NCBI GenBank assembly: GCA_036023115.1
Contig: JAYKKT010000061.1
Coordinates: 17,459,501 to 17,523,500 of the forward strand
Source of the DNA: Brasenia schreberi
Lineage: Eukaryota; Streptophyta; Magnoliopsida; Nymphaeales; Cabombaceae
Length of the DNA stretch: 64,000 nt
Direction of reading: 5' to 3'
The position numbers and the translations under genes are program-made. Below, one piece after another: positions 48,062 to 60,430 of the stretch; position 1 is the first letter of the stretch; every line of letters begins with the position of its first letter. The notes beneath the pieces were generated by a model. The model saw only the letters and a list, made by a program, of their open reading frames with translations, was not told where the DNA came from and ran no database searches.

Positions 48062-48520
48062 GCTTCGTACTTGTTGAAAGTATTTTCCTCAGATCCAAGC
48101 AGTAAGTGAAAGTTGGATAATTTCTTCAACTTTTCCAAACTTATATGCACAAGGCCTTTATGCCACACATTCACATCAACATTAAAGGCACAATCAATAT
48201 AAGTAGAAAAACTTTTATTTTTATTATCATTTAATTTAAACAATCCATGCTCTACATCAAACTCCCCAGAGAATAATATTCTCTCATGTTTCTCTACAGT
48301 CACCTTGGCAGGAATAAACATGACCTCAAAACCTTTCTTTACTTAAGACAGGGATTGAGACCATATTGTGCCTTATTGATGTCATAATTAATACATCAGT
48401 TAGTACAATCGATTTGCCTTGTACAAAGATTTTAAAAGACACAGTACCCAAAACATCTAAGAAAGTGTTATTTTCTATGTACGCTCGATGTTCGCCTGGT
48501 TTATATTCCTTTAGATCCAT
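48049..48520 (-). pseudogene. Protease / GAG-pre-integrase region of the copia element
   Basis: The downstream frame (48321-48049) contains VWHKGLVHISLEKLKKLSNF, the GAG-pre-integrase motif (usually WHxRLGHxS). The upstream frame (48520-48326) contains VLTDVLIMTSIRHNMVSIPV, as in the copia protease C-terminal part. Confidence 0.75.
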
Positions 48521-48649
48521 TGCCCCTTCATTGGTCTTTGAGATATATCTTGTAGCTCAAGAGTTGATCCACCAATCTATCACTAGGTGGTCCATATACA
48601 AACATTCTGATATCACACAGATTATGTCCTATTTTTTTTATTATCCATG

Positions 48650-49658
48650 CTGTGGGTTGTTTCCTCTACCTTTCTTGTTGCAACAATCTCTCTTATAGTA
48701 TCCCATTTTTCCACAGCTTAAACACTTGACCCGAGAAATGGTTTCCTGCGTTTTCTTAAAATATTAACTGCCCTTTTTGTTATTCTTGCCAAACTTTTTT
48801 GTTTGGTTTGTTTTTCTTTTGGTTGGGTTTCGAGTTAGACCCTGTCTTATCTTTTACCACTAGCAACTTTTCTTTCTTGTTCTTGTTCACGTGTTCTTAC
48901 TCTATTGCTAATTTTAGAGGCAATTCAGAAAGGTTAATTTATGGCCCTAACTTGAGGGCAGTGGTGACAATGTTCCATGATGGCGGTAGACTGTTCAGGA
49001 TTATTGATATTTGCATAGGTTCTAGGATGATTGACTTTGCCACAGCTAGGTCCCTAGCCATTACCAACATGTGATTTACATGTTCTACTATGTTATCTCC
49101 TTATTTCATTTTAAAGGAATTATATTTCTTTAGTAGCAACTATACATTTAGTTTGACAGTTGTGTCATATTTGGTTGTTATTAAGTCGAACAGCTCTTTT
49201 GCGGTCTCGTATTCTTTGAAGACCCAAATAAAGTCATCCTCCATATATGTCAACATAACAGTCCTTACTATTGTGTCATCTTTTAGAAATATTTTATACA
49301 TTTCTATCTGTTGCTAAGTTGCATTTGGTGGTGGTTGACGCACAGTTTCCTTTAATACATACTCAACACCTTCAAATGTTAGAGTAAGTGGGATTCTCCT
49401 CTTCCATGTTTGGAAGTTAAGACCGTTTAGTTTTTCGGTTTTTACCAATTTCGACACACATATTCTTGAATTCATTTTTATGTGTTTGACAATTATAACT
49501 ATTAGACGGTCTAAAAAGGAAACAATCAATAACCAACAAACACACATAGCAGGAATCTTGTTAGAACAATGCATAATATCAGAAAAATAAGCTAAAAATA
49601 ACTCATAAGCAACCTGGAATAAATTTGTAATTTTCCCAAAAAATTCTGCCCTTAACAT
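48650..49658 (-). pseudogene. gag of the copia element with altered zinc knuckle
   Basis: Starts near the PBS with KLNGLNFQTWKRRIPLTLTF. A TAG at 49316-49314 interrupts, then QIEMYKIFLKDDTIVRT and YETAKELFDLITTKYD continue. Near 48.7 kb the zinc knuckle reads CLSCGKMGYYKRDC: the His of the usual CCHC motif is Tyr. Confidence 0.75.
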
Positions 49659-50147
49659 TTTTCAAAAAATAATAGGGGTAAAATTGTAATTTTGACTATC
49701 TATCTATTTTTATAATTTTTTGAAATGCCCAAGGACAGACCCGTAAAATTACTCTTGGTATTTCTATAAAATTCATAACGGATTAGGGTTAAATATGAAA
49801 TTTTAACCCTTAGTTCGAATTTGGAATTTTCTCAAAAGAATTGGGACAAATCTATCTTTTGACACAATGGCAGTCATGTAATAATTTAAACTAGGAAGGA
49901 TAATAATGTAAAATAATAGCTTGATATTTAGTAATTTTCACAAACTGCTGTAGGGTAAAACGGACTTTATGCTCAATAAGGGCAAAACAGTTTTTTCACT
50001 CGAAAATATCTGGATATTTTCGTAATTTTATCAAAGGGTAGTTTGGTAATATCTGAAAATTGGTCGGGGTAGAACGAACCTTGCTCGAGGCAGTTTCGTA
50101 GAAACCGCTGGTAGTTTTCTAAAACTAGGGGTTATAGGGTCAACAAC

Positions 50148-50162
50148 GAGGCCCTGATACCA
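50148..50162 (-). other. Primer-binding site of the copia element
   Basis: Two bases inside the 5' LTR the minus strand reads TGGTATCAGGGCC, complementary to the 3' end of initiator tRNA-Met with one mismatch to the usual TGGTATCAGAGC. Confidence 0.85.
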
Positions 50163-50164
50163 TA

Positions 50165-50569
50165 TGTGAGGTTCTCCTTGCTTGATTCTGGCTGTCTCTG
50201 AGCTTCCGGTTAGTTGTCGTCGAGCCCTTCGAGGTCCTGCAGCGGAAGAAATGGGTAAGTGTGTTTCTGGTTTGAGGTTTCCTCACAGCGAAATTTTCCA
50301 GGAAAAACTTTTCTGTTTTTTTCGGTGATTGAATTGTATGCGCTGCTCTTTATATATAGAGCAACGCGTGCTCCTCCTTTCCTGGTTATCCTGTTGTGTT
50401 TCCCTCATCCGAAGCTTCCTTATCCGGATTGTTACCGTGATCTTCGGTAACGGTCCGGCTGTTATGCTGTTATGACTATCCTATATGTAACCGTAGATAC
50501 GGGTAACGGTCTGGATGGCCAGTCCAACTGTTACCGTGCTTAGTTGTTGAGAATGGCCACAACCTAACA
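50165..50569 (-). repeat. 5' LTR of the copia element (405 bp)
   Basis: Same ends as the left LTR. A TATA-like CTATATATAAAG on the minus strand at about 50350-50362 is the probable promoter. Confidence 0.9.
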
Positions 50570-50640
50570 AGGAAAACTTGTGGTTCTCTTGTTGGATACT
50601 CATAGGCAGTATTCCATCTCTTCCTCTCTTGGCAAGATAC

Positions 50641-50744
50641 CGATGGTTGTGCAGGTCAGGGTTGGTTATACTTGTACCTAGCGTTAGACATGCGATGGTT
50701 GTGCAGGTCAGGGTTGGTTATACTTATACCCAGCGTTAGACATG
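50641..50744. repeat. 52-bp tandem duplication
   Basis: Units 50641-50692 and 50693-50744 differ at only two positions. A partial, more diverged third copy (TATACTTGTAC ... TTTAGACATG) lies at about 50817-50841. Confidence 0.85.
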
Positions 50745-52648
50745 TCTGGCTCGGAATGGAGCATTGCATCTCTTCCTCTATCAGCAGGGACAATAGTGGG
50801 GTGGATCAAGAATGGGTATACTTGTACATGGCTTTAGACATGTATAGTTCTCCATTCGGAACCAACCTGATGTTTTGAGCTGGAACTGAACCAGACCAGA
50901 AAAGGGCCGAACGGGAGCTGAGTAAATCAGATTTAGAACCATAACTGAACTTGTGGGCCTTTGGTTTGGTTACGGTTCCGAGAGTCGTAGAACAGGAACC
51001 GAGGATTTGCTTTCCAAACCTTTTGAAATTTTATATAAAAATTCGATGCAGATCTAGTAAATCCAATAAAATGGAACGAACAAACCTTGATAATGACTCA
51101 GCCATCTGGTCCATTAAATGATGAGCCAAAAAGAATGAATGACCGTGTCACCAAATTTATTGGTCATTAACGCTAAGTATTTTGAAAGAAAAATGACAGG
51201 CTGTAATATGAATAAGTGACCTGACCGGTTATTCGTGATGTGAATCTGACATTTCTTACCAATAAAGAATTTAAGAATTGATGCATGGGCCAGTGTTCAA
51301 CCTTTAGTGGTTCATTGATTTAAAATAAAAGTTAAAAATAATATTTATGAATTTGAAATTCCTAACTGAGTTCGAATTCAAATCGCCTAGAAATTGGAGC
51401 GGGACCAGAAGTTACAAATCAATAACCGGATATATATATATATATATATAGTTTGGATCGGGTATGAGTTGGGTATTTCTTATCTCATCCCCGCCCCATA
51501 GCTCTAAAGATGTCTGGGTTTCAGTGGTACCCAAACTCATTTTGACCAAGTAACACCCACCTTGGGTTGGGCTCACATTGCTATCTTATCCAATTCTTTC
51601 GAAGGAATTGGATCCTTTTCCTCGCTATTTGTCTGGAAAGAGGTCTTCCATCCTCTTCCGTCTAAGTTTTAAGTGTTTTAGCATCGGGGAATGTTTCATG
51701 CGTATACTAATGGAGTACGATCTTAATCATCAAATGATATATTAACAAATTTCATTATTTTTACACCTGAAGTTGTATGTTGTTTCTTGACCAACTGCCA
51801 ACATGTATTAGGTATCACTAGGAGGTCCTGGGGCTCACAACACATTTCATTGTTGGCCTCTTTAGTGGTTCAACAAGGCATAAAACCAGAACAAGAGAAA
51901 GATAAATCTCATGTAAAAAATGGTAATTTTTTAGCTTTCATGTGTGGGGCCCTTAATGTTAGGACACATCAAGAACAAATGAAATGCCTTTATGTAGTTA
52001 AAAGAAATGTTGAAGTTCCTTCCGTAGATCATTCTGTCTTTGAAAGGGTTTCAAATTTTCATTACATTGTTATATTACAGTATCGCACTATTTGGTGATG
52101 TCATTTGATTTTTCATCTTCTTAATCCTTATAGTGAAATGAGTAAAAAAATAAAAAAGATCCTTATAAATACCTCAAAACATGCATGACAAGATGAATAA
52201 TAAAATACTTCATATGAAACTAGCTTCATTAAGATAACCATTACTTTCTAAATTCCAAAGTCAGAGATATAATGAATAAACATCATTTAACAGTCTAAAT
52301 CAGATATTTTTCTTCATCCTCGGCATGATTTTACACATCATCAATCATTCCTCATTACTCTCCTTCTGCAACATATCCTTGTGTTATATCTTTCACCACT
52401 TGAATAATGTCGGTTTTGTGTGTGGTGGCAAGATGGGACACGCCCACACATCTTGTCCGTCGCAAGGAGATGACACCTAATACCATCCACTCTGCCGTGG
52501 ATAATATAACTGGAAAAGCAGCATAGGAAATGGTTTTAGGTAATTCCTAGTTGAATTGGATGAGCCATTAACGTACAACTGATTTTGGCTGTCAGTTAAC
52601 ACCAAGCCCTAATAAAGCATGAGCTGGGTTATACCCCTTAACTTTAGG

Positions 52649-52911
52649 CAGTACATCATCATTAAACAATACATAATTTTTTTTTGTATTATAGAAAATA
52701 ACAGAACATATACCCAACACATACGTAAATGTGAATCCATGTATGTAACTAACTAAACCTAGTATACACTTAACGTAATAAAGCAGTACATCATCATTAA
52801 ACAATACATACAATTTTTTGTGTGTATATTATAGAAAATAACAGAAGTCATATACCCAACACATACGTAAATGTGAATCCATGTATGTAACTAACTAAAT
52901 CTAGTACACTT
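52649..52911. repeat. About 135-bp tandem duplication
   Basis: Both units start CAGTACATCATCATTAAAC (52649 and 52784) and share ACCCAACACATACGTAAATG; they differ by small indels. Confidence 0.85.
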
Positions 52912-54650
52912 CGTGTATTTATATGAACTTAAAGCATCATAAGATTTTATATCTAAACTAATAATATTAAAAGGATCAATGCCGGTATGAAGAAATAAAA
53001 TATGTAAATTACCTAAATATAAAGAAGCAGAATGAAGAATTGAATGGGAAAAGAAAAATAGGTGGGAAAAAAGAAGAAGGGAAAACAAGAAGATTACCGG
53101 AAGAAGATTGAAAAAAACAAATGAAAGAGGAAGATGGTAAGAAGATAAAAGTTGAGACGCGGAAAAAAAATTAAGAAGTACAAGAAGAGGAAGGAAGAGG
53201 AACCTTATCCACCATAATCATTGGATGCTGCAAAATGATAACCATTGTAGCGATGATGATGGAGGTAGTGGGTAGTGGAAATATATCGGCTGATAGGGAT
53301 CAATCCATTGGAGAACCTGCGACTCACGCACGGAGCTCAGCTTGTCAAAATCCTCAATGTTTCACAGTAATTTGTTGGAAAAACAGGAACAAGGGTTTGG
53401 GAGAGAAAGATGGTTCATAATGAATCCTATGTTGCCTTTTGCGGTTTTAACCGTCGCGGTTATTACTTTCAAGCAACAAACAAATAAAGAAGACTAATTG
53501 ACTTGTACCTTGCGGTTTATATCATACAATACAGTGGGATAGCAACCGCCAATAATCCACTGATTATGAATGGTATTAATTCTGGTATCAATATACATTA
53601 TTGTCTCCATTTTGACTTAGAAGACAAGGAAATCCATCATACAAAGGCCAATTTGGCCTTTTAGATTCTCAATTTCATATATCTACGTTAAACTGTTCTC
53701 AAGATTTATGAAGATAATATGTATCATGCAGTTATTGCCAATCAAGTAGCCTTTCAGAGAGCTAAAATCAACAGGACTTGCACCTGCGGGCACCACTACC
53801 ACCAAAGCAATAAACATATGACGGGCAGAGATGAATGATGTAACTGAACACAGCCTAGCAGCAAAAGTAGAACCCCTGGCAGTGGCAGATATGTTTAAGC
53901 CAAGTAAAATGTTCAAAGAAGCTATCAATCTTTCGAAACAATACACAGACTGCAAGATGTTTTTCTCTTACATTTTTGCACAAGGGTAAGGCGACATAGT
54001 TTTGAGCTTCAGTGCTGAGCAGACACCAGTTGGCATATTGGCATTTTTAGGTTCATTATTTATATCAGAATTATTTTCCATTTCCGTTTTAGGATCAAGA
54101 CTATGCCAGCTGAAATAAAAAGTAGTTAGTGGGATCATAAGTGACTAAGTTGGGGAGACAGTCTAAAGGGACCTGGTGACTTAAGCACAGCCTTCAAGGG
54201 GAAGTAATATAAAATATCTAACAGATAACGGTTGTTTAAGAAGTAAAATAACTAGAGAGAACTTCATCCTACATGCCTGGAGACTGACACACACAGAGAC
54301 AGTGTGGCCATACAACCAATTCAAGACAAACGAAGGTGAGACAAGCATCAAGCTAGGTGAATTTGATCGAACCAAGGTGGACGAACCAAACAAGACGTGA
54401 AGCAAGGTTTTGACCCAACCAAAGTGGGCCAAACTAGGTTATATGATCAGCCCCAAATTGTGCCAAGATGGGTAGCATCAAGCCAAGGGCAGTCAACATG
54501 AAGTGGGTTGCACCAAGTCAAGGCCGACTGCATCAAGACGGGCTGTAAGGCGCCTAGGATGGACTGCATCAAGAGGGACCATGGCAAGCTTTGACGAGGC
54601 CATGTGACACCCATGTGACCAGCAATGGGTTGGGTCCAATTAGAATCAAT

Positions 54651-54759
54651 AATGGGCCAACCCAAACTGTGGAAGAGGTGACTTTATGAATGGTGGTTAC
54701 CCGTACAAGGACTTTATGAATGGTGGTTGACCCATTCAGGCCAGTCCAATTCTATGGGG
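54651..54759. repeat. Short tandem repeat at the edge of element B
   Basis: GACTTTATGAATGGTGGTTA and GACTTTATGAATGGTGGTTG follow one another about 34 bp apart, with a third diverged copy (ATAAATGGTGGTTGAAC) near 54791. Confidence 0.6.
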
Positions 54760-55370
54760 AGAAGACTTCTTAGCCAAAGGGGACTCGACATAAATGGTGG
54801 TTGAACTATACAAGGACCATACATGAACAATGCATTTATGAATGCAAATGTGCATGAGGTGCAATGGATGAAACTGTGTTAGAGGCCTCTATGGTTTTTG
54901 GAGCTTAGGGAGATTCTATGAATGTTGGCTTCCCTAGGTTGGATGGCCTCTATGTTTATTTGTTTGATGTCTTGGGTTTTGTAAAAAATCATTTTGGAAA
55001 GATATCTTTTTTGTTTCTATCTGAAAAGACTTTCATCTCCTATATTTTTCTTTACTTTGGTCTTAATTCTCTATTACTTTGTAGAGGTTTTTATTACTAA
55101 AAAAACTTAACAATATTTCAAAACTCCATTTTTCATACTACAAGGCCTAATCCTCAAACAAAATGAGATCTAAATTGGTAGGTTTTATTCCTACTTTATG
55201 ACTATAACAATAGACTTTTTCTCTTTTGGGATAAGCTGTAGGGGTATAGAGAAAATTTTCATGGTCCCTTTTGAAGCATCCCATCATATAAAGAAGAGAA
55301 GATTTTGAAGAAATTCTCTTTGAGCTTTTGATTTTTTTTTTATAGGAAGACCTCTATATTAAATTTTGCT

Positions 55371-55571
55371 ATGGCATTTGATTTCTTTATAGTCAATACA
55401 ATCTTCAAAAAACGAGATGAACATTTAATTACTTATAAGAGTGGCTTATCACAAACACAAATTGAATACTTTATTTGTAGAAAAAAAGATAGAGCGTGTT
55501 GTAAAGATTACAAGGTAATTTCAGGAGAAAGCTTAACCACCCAACATCGACTTTTAGTTATGGATTTATAA
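55371..55571 (+). pseudogene. LINE endonuclease C-terminal part
   Basis: Reads FKKRDEHLITYKSGLSQTQI, then KDRACCKDYKVISGESLTTQ and HRLLVMDL, the end of an exonuclease-endonuclease-phosphatase domain with its final SDH-type region as TQH. The N-terminal catalytic part is missing by 5' truncation. Confidence 0.75.
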
Positions 55572-56382
55572 ATAAAAAAATGGACAAAGAAGAAAAGAGT
55601 ACATCGAGCTATTCAGACTAAATGGTAGAACCTCAAAAATGAGAAAGAAGATATATTTAAACAGAAAGTCCTTCAAGGAGATGATTGAAATTATGTTGGT
55701 ACACCCTGTGATATGTTGAACAATATGGCTATACATATTAGGAAAGTAGCGAAAGATGTGTTAGGGGTATCTAAGGGAGGTGTACCGGCACAGAAAGAAG
55801 TTTTGTGGTAGAGTGAAGTAGTACAAAATAAAATCAAGGCAAAGAGGGCATATTACAAATTACATTATACTAAGAAAACTAGTGAAACTTTAGAGGCTTA
55901 TAAGAAAGCAAAGAAGGAAGTGAAAAAGGCCGTGAGTAAAGCAAAAGCTAAAATTTGGGAGGACTTATATAAAAAAACTCAACTCAAAAGAGGGTGAAAG
56001 AGATATTTTTAGGATAGCTAGGGCTAGAGATAAGAAAACTAAATATCTTAATTATATTAGATGCATCAAAGACGATGATGAAAAAATTCTAGTGGCAAAT
56101 GATGATATAAGAAATAGATGAAAAAACTATTTTTGTAATATTTTTAATGAAAATAAAGATGTTAGTATTAGCTTACGAGAGTTAGCCAAATCAGAAAAGT
56201 ATATAAACCACAATTTCTACCAACGTATTCAAAAGAATGAAGTCAAAGAGTCTCTTAAACATATGAAGGGTGGTAAATCGGTAGGACCAGATAATATTCT
56301 AATAGAAGTTTGGAAAATACTAGGAGAAATAGGAATCACTTGGCTCACAAGACTATTTAATGAAATATGAAAAAACCAAAAG

Positions 56383-57119
56383 ATGCTCGAGGAATGGAGA
56401 GCAAGTACACTTATACCCATATATAATAACAAGGGAGACATTCAAAATTGTGCGAATTATCGAGGTATCAAGTTAGTGAGCCATACTATGAAATCATGGG
56501 AAAGAATTATCGAACATAGGTTAAGACAAGTATCAAGTACAACAGAGAACCAATTTGGATTCATGCGAGGCAGGTCTACTATTGAAGCGATTCACCGTTT
56601 GAGACGTCTTATGGAACATTTTAGAGCAAAAAAGAAAGACCTTCACATGATATTTATTGATCTAGAAAAAGCTTATGATAGGGTACCGAGAGAGGTTCTT
56701 TGGAGAACTTTGGAAAAAGAGGTATCCTATTGACATATATTAACCTTATAAGAGACATGTATGATGGTGCAAAAACATGTGTGAGGACTCTGGAAGGAAT
56801 GACAGACTTCTTTGAAGTTAATATTGGGTTACATGAAGGATCAACTTTAAGTCCATACTTATTAATAATGGTGATGGATGAGTTAATAAAACATATTCAA
56901 GATGAAGTACCTTGGTGTATGTTATTTGCAGATGATATTGTATTAGTGGAGGAGTCTAAGGAAAAAGTTAACAGAAAATTGGAACTATGGAGAGAAACAT
57001 TAGAAAGCAAAGGCCTCCGACTTAGTAGAACAAAGACAAAATATATGGAATGTAAGTTTGATCATTTGGTTACCTCAAAGGACATAAAAATTAAAATTGG
57101 CACACATTGCATCCCCTAA
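56383..57119 (+). pseudogene. LINE reverse transcriptase, frameshifted
   Basis: The first frame has [46 protein letters not shown] and [15 protein letters not shown] 1-nt shift near 56.72 kb moves to a second frame with GLHEGSTLSPYLL and the intact catalytic FADDIVLVEES. Not translatable as one protein. Confidence 0.85.
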
Positions 57120-57304
57120 AAGGAAAGTTTTAAATACCTAGGGTCACATTTTCAAGTGATGGAAGAATTGATGGAGATGTTACGCATAGAATTAGAATTA
57201 ATGCTGATTGGTTAAAATAGAGAGGAGCATCAGGTATTCTTTGTGATAAGAAGATACCATTAAAGTTAAAAGGTAAATATTATAGAGCAATAATTAGGCC
57301 TGCC

Positions 57305-57703
57305 ATGTTTTATGGTTCTGAGTGTTGGGCAGTTAATCATCAACATGTACAAAAGATGTCTGTGACAGAAATGAAGATGTTGAGATGGATGAGTGGTCAT
57401 ACAAGAAAAGACTGTATGCATAATGAGGTTATTAGAAACAAATTAGGAGTTGCACCAATAGAGGATAAAATGAGAGAATATCGTTTAAGATGGTTTGGAC
57501 ATATAGAAAGAAGATCAAAAGATGAACCTGTAAGAAGGTTAGAAAAACTAAATTTGGAAAGTATTAAAAGAGGTAGAGGACGACCACAAAAGTATTGGAA
57601 AGAAACAATAAAGAACGATCTAGCTTATTGTGAGTTGACTGCTAACATGGCACATGATAGGGATCTGTGGAAACAAAGAATCCATGTAGCCAACCCCGTC
57701 TAG
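57305..57703 (+). pseudogene. LINE C-terminal region
   Basis: [42 protein letters not shown] and [12 protein letters not shown] are characteristic of plant RTE-type LINEs. The frame ends with a TAG 12 codons after the last motif, close to the (TTG)n tail. It is separated from the RT by a shift and a stop near 57.12-57.22 kb. Confidence 0.85.
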
Positions 57704-58445
57704 TATGGGAAAAGACTTAGTTGTTGTTGTTGTTGTTGAAGACCTCTGTATCGGAGGTTTATTTTCTTCCTTTTTCTTTTTTCTTTCTTTTTGCTTTGCT
57801 CTTTTCTTTTTCTATTTTGGCTTTACCAATTTTCTTTCTAAGACAACGAGATGGGGGAACAACTTATCCCTCTAGATACTCTATCTAATTAAGTGTACCC
57901 TATTTCATAATAGAACATACTATTTGAAAATATTTTGTTATTTTGAACTAAGCCCTATCTTGTAAAATAAGGATTTTTGAAATGTTACCTAATGATTTTG
58001 AAAACACTTCACTTTTCATAGAGCATTAATTCCTAATTAAGAGGCCAATATTCAACTTGGTACCTTCTTCAAAAAGAACTAAAGAAGATCCATTTTTGAA
58101 GATCATTTTGAAAGAATTTGTGGTAGACACTAAACATAATATTTTTTAGATATTGGGAATTTATAGGGTCTATGAAGTTTTTTCGCATGGCATCGATTAG
58201 CCAATATGCATGGTTGGCCATTGTCCCTCTTACAACATAGGGACCTTTCCACTTGGGTTGCCCCTTTCCAAGAAGATGTAGGCCTCGTTGATGTATAGTT
58301 TTAACACAAGGTCTCCTGCCTTAAAGTGGCGAGCCTTTATGTGTTTCTCATAATGTCAGGTTATCCTTTGTTGGTATGTTTGTGTATGGTTCATGCCAAG
58401 GAGCCTATTTTCATCAAGAAAGTCAAGCTTGATAAGTCTAACTTG

Positions 58446-58880
58446 TTATAGGGTATCTATGAGTAAGTCAAGTGCAATGGATGTATGAAATGAATGCAAC
58501 TTGGTGTAAATAGGTAGTATGACATTTGTGTCATAGACCAATTCAAAAGATGTGGCATTTATTGGAGTGTGAATGGAAGTCCTATAAGCCCATAGTGCCT
58601 CATCTAACTTCTCATGCCATATTCTACTCTTTTCTACGGTTTTTTTAATGATGCTTATGAGGGTCTTGTTTGTGGCTTTGGCTTGGTCATTGCCTTGAGG
58701 GTAGTAGGGTGATGAGAAGTGTTCTCTGATACCATAGGTCTTACACAACCTTTTTACCTTCTCATTTTTGAATGGGGTGTCATTATCAGATATTAGGCCT
58801 TTTGAGACTCCAAATCTTGCTAAAATATTTTTTTTAATGAATGTCCCTATATGTTGCCCTTTGACATTTACCAAAGACAT
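58446..58880 (-). pseudogene. Integrase core of gypsy element B
   Basis: Reads NVKGQHIGTFIKKNILARFG, LISDNDTPFKNEKV, HFSSPYYPQGNDQAKATNK and EALWAYRTSIHTPINA. The second catalytic Asp is kept; the Glu of the GQAEATNK motif is Lys (QAKATNK). The upstream first-Asp site reads TEYFSKW, as in element A. Confidence 0.8.
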
Positions 58881-59649
58881 AGACTCAACCCATTTAGAAA
58901 AATATTCAGTGGCTCTTAGGATGAACCTATGCCCATTGGATGTTATTGGTGAAATTGGTCAGATGATATCAAATGCCCACATGGTGAAAGGCCATGGACT
59001 AATCATGGAATGTAATGTAGATGATAGGATGTGAATGGCTTGCCCATGCACTTGACACTGATGACACTTCTTTACATGATCATGATAATCTTACTTAAGG
59101 GTAGACCAAAAATAACTTGCTCTAAGTATTTTCATAACCATCATATTTGAATTGACATATTCTCCATCGTGAAACTCATATAGGATAGTTTTAACCTTAT
59201 TGTGGTTGACACATCTTAACAAGATACTCGAGAAACTCTTTTTATATAGAACCCCTCCCAAAACAACATATCATTTTGAAATTTTCTAATAAAGTTTTGT
59301 CTTTAAAAGAGGCAAATTAAGGAAATCCTCTATTTTCTAAAAAGTTTTTAGTGTGTTGAAACCATGATAATTTTGGAAAATCTCAAGATCTTGGATTGAT
59401 GGAATGGATAGACGTAAAATCTCAATATATTGAGCATTGAGAGTAGGGTAGATCTTTAGGAATGATCCCAAAGAGGAGAGAATCTGTCATCGTATTGTCC
59501 TCTCTACCAATGTGTGTGACGATGCATAATTTGAACGAGCCGACCAATTTAGTGGTCAACTCGTAGTATGGAATCAATTTTTCATTATGCCTTCCGATGA
59601 TGTGCAGTGGACAGACAGAAGGCAGGGAAGAACGTGTTTAATGTGCGCC

Positions 59650-59942
59650 ATTGGTCGACTTGAAATGGACAACATTTTGTCTATGCACTGCCACGAAGTT
59701 GGCATAAACACTACGTACTTGAACGACCTGTCCACCCTAATGAATATAGTCTCGAAGCCATGCACTCGCAGGAAACTTGCTATAAAATCCATGGTGGCTA
59801 TGGTCAGCTTGAATGGAAAGAAGCTGCAATAGGCCAGTAGATCTCGCTGTCTAGATTTTATCATGCCAGCAAACAAGATAAGCCTTATGTGATCTCCAAC
59901 ATCCTTTCTCATGAGTGGCCAGTGGCCATGCACACATACCAT
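59650..59942 (-). pseudogene. Integrase fragment, chromovirus-type
   Basis: IATMDFIASFLRVHGFETIF followed by VDRSFKYVVFMPTS corresponds to the integrase core start (usual MDFIxGFP and VVDRFSKYAxFxP), with both first-motif Asp residues present. The rest of the core is absent. Confidence 0.7.
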
Positions 59943-60099
59943 ACCTAATGGTTCTCGTAGAACTCAAGGAACACAAATGATAGCTGAACAAGATGCTGGA
60001 AGCATGTATAATTTAGACCATCAAAGACTCCCTTTGGTAGGCCATTCAACCAATCAAATATGACCGTGGACAATGGCTTTTGTGAAAACTCGAGCAATT

Positions 60100-60430
60100 T
60101 CCTAAAAGCTAACTTTCACCAATAGCCACTGCAAAGATCCAACTTTGAGAACCAGTGTGCGCCACTCAACTGATTAAATAGGTCGAAGATTAAGAGAAGA
60201 GGATACTGATCCTAGACTGTGATCTTGTTGAGGGTGCCATGATTCAGGAACATCCTCAATGAGCAGTGAGTCTTCAAATCACGACTACAGATTTGTAGGA
60301 ACTCCTTGAAGGCTGCTGATACCCTCCAACAACTCGTCCAACTGCCTCTAGAGCTCGGCTAACTCTACTGGATTCACATTGAATGCTTACAAGAGGGGCC
60401 TCAACCTAGAGACCAACTCTATCGCATGAT
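60100..60430 (-). pseudogene. Reverse transcriptase N-terminal fragment, chromovirus-type
   Basis: Across stops and frame changes the minus strand reads NPVELAEL, QLDELLEGISSLQG, then QYPLLLIFDLFNQLSGAHWF and SKLDLCSGYW, the RT fingers. The usual form KIDLRSGYHQ/W precedes the catalytic site, which is deleted. Confidence 0.6.

Larger units (their letters stand above)
45136..50569 (-). mobile_element. Complete but decayed Ty1-copia retrotransposon
   Basis: 5.4 kb element with both LTRs and a perfect 5-bp target duplication AGGAA (45131-45135 and 50570-50574). Minus-strand order is 5' LTR, PBS, gag, zinc knuckle, integrase, reverse transcriptase, RNase H, PPT, 3' LTR: integrase before RT defines copia. 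Frames are split by stops and shifts. The LTRs differ by a deletion of about 50 bp plus many substitutions, so the insertion is old. Confidence 0.95.
50575..54650. other. Non-genic region with small tandem duplications
   Basis: No supported gene. It holds a 52-bp tandem duplication (50641-50744), a (TA)n run at about 51430-51450 and a 135-bp duplication (52649-52911). A minus-strand frame at 53683-53955 is not recognisable. Confidence 0.4.
55360..57737 (+). mobile_element. 5'-truncated RTE-clade LINE inserted into gypsy element B
   Basis: Flanked by a 14-bp target duplication with one difference, GAAGACCTCTATAT (55346-55359) and GAAGACCTCTGTAT (57738-57751), that reunites element B when the LINE is removed. 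The LINE ends in a (TTG)n tail at about 57718-57737. Content: end of the AP endonuclease (55371-55571), RT (56383-57119) and C-terminal region (57305-57703). A simple-repeat tail and a short 3' UTR fit the RTE clade. Confidence 0.9.
54760..59588 (-). mobile_element. Gypsy element B, same family as element A, split by a LINE
   Basis: 54.76-55.35 and 57.74-57.87 kb match 33.36-34.08 kb of element A, and 57.9-59.58 kb matches 37.0-38.7 kb (spacer, integrase, start of RNase H region). It lacks the solo LTR that element A acquired, and is cut off at about 59588, where chromovirus sequence starts. No LTR is recognised at its left edge. Confidence 0.8.

Noticed and set aside
53683..53955. 90-codon minus frame with a hydrophobic stretch
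   Set aside because: No recognisable domain, no supporting exon neighbours, and similar frames occur by chance in this window.
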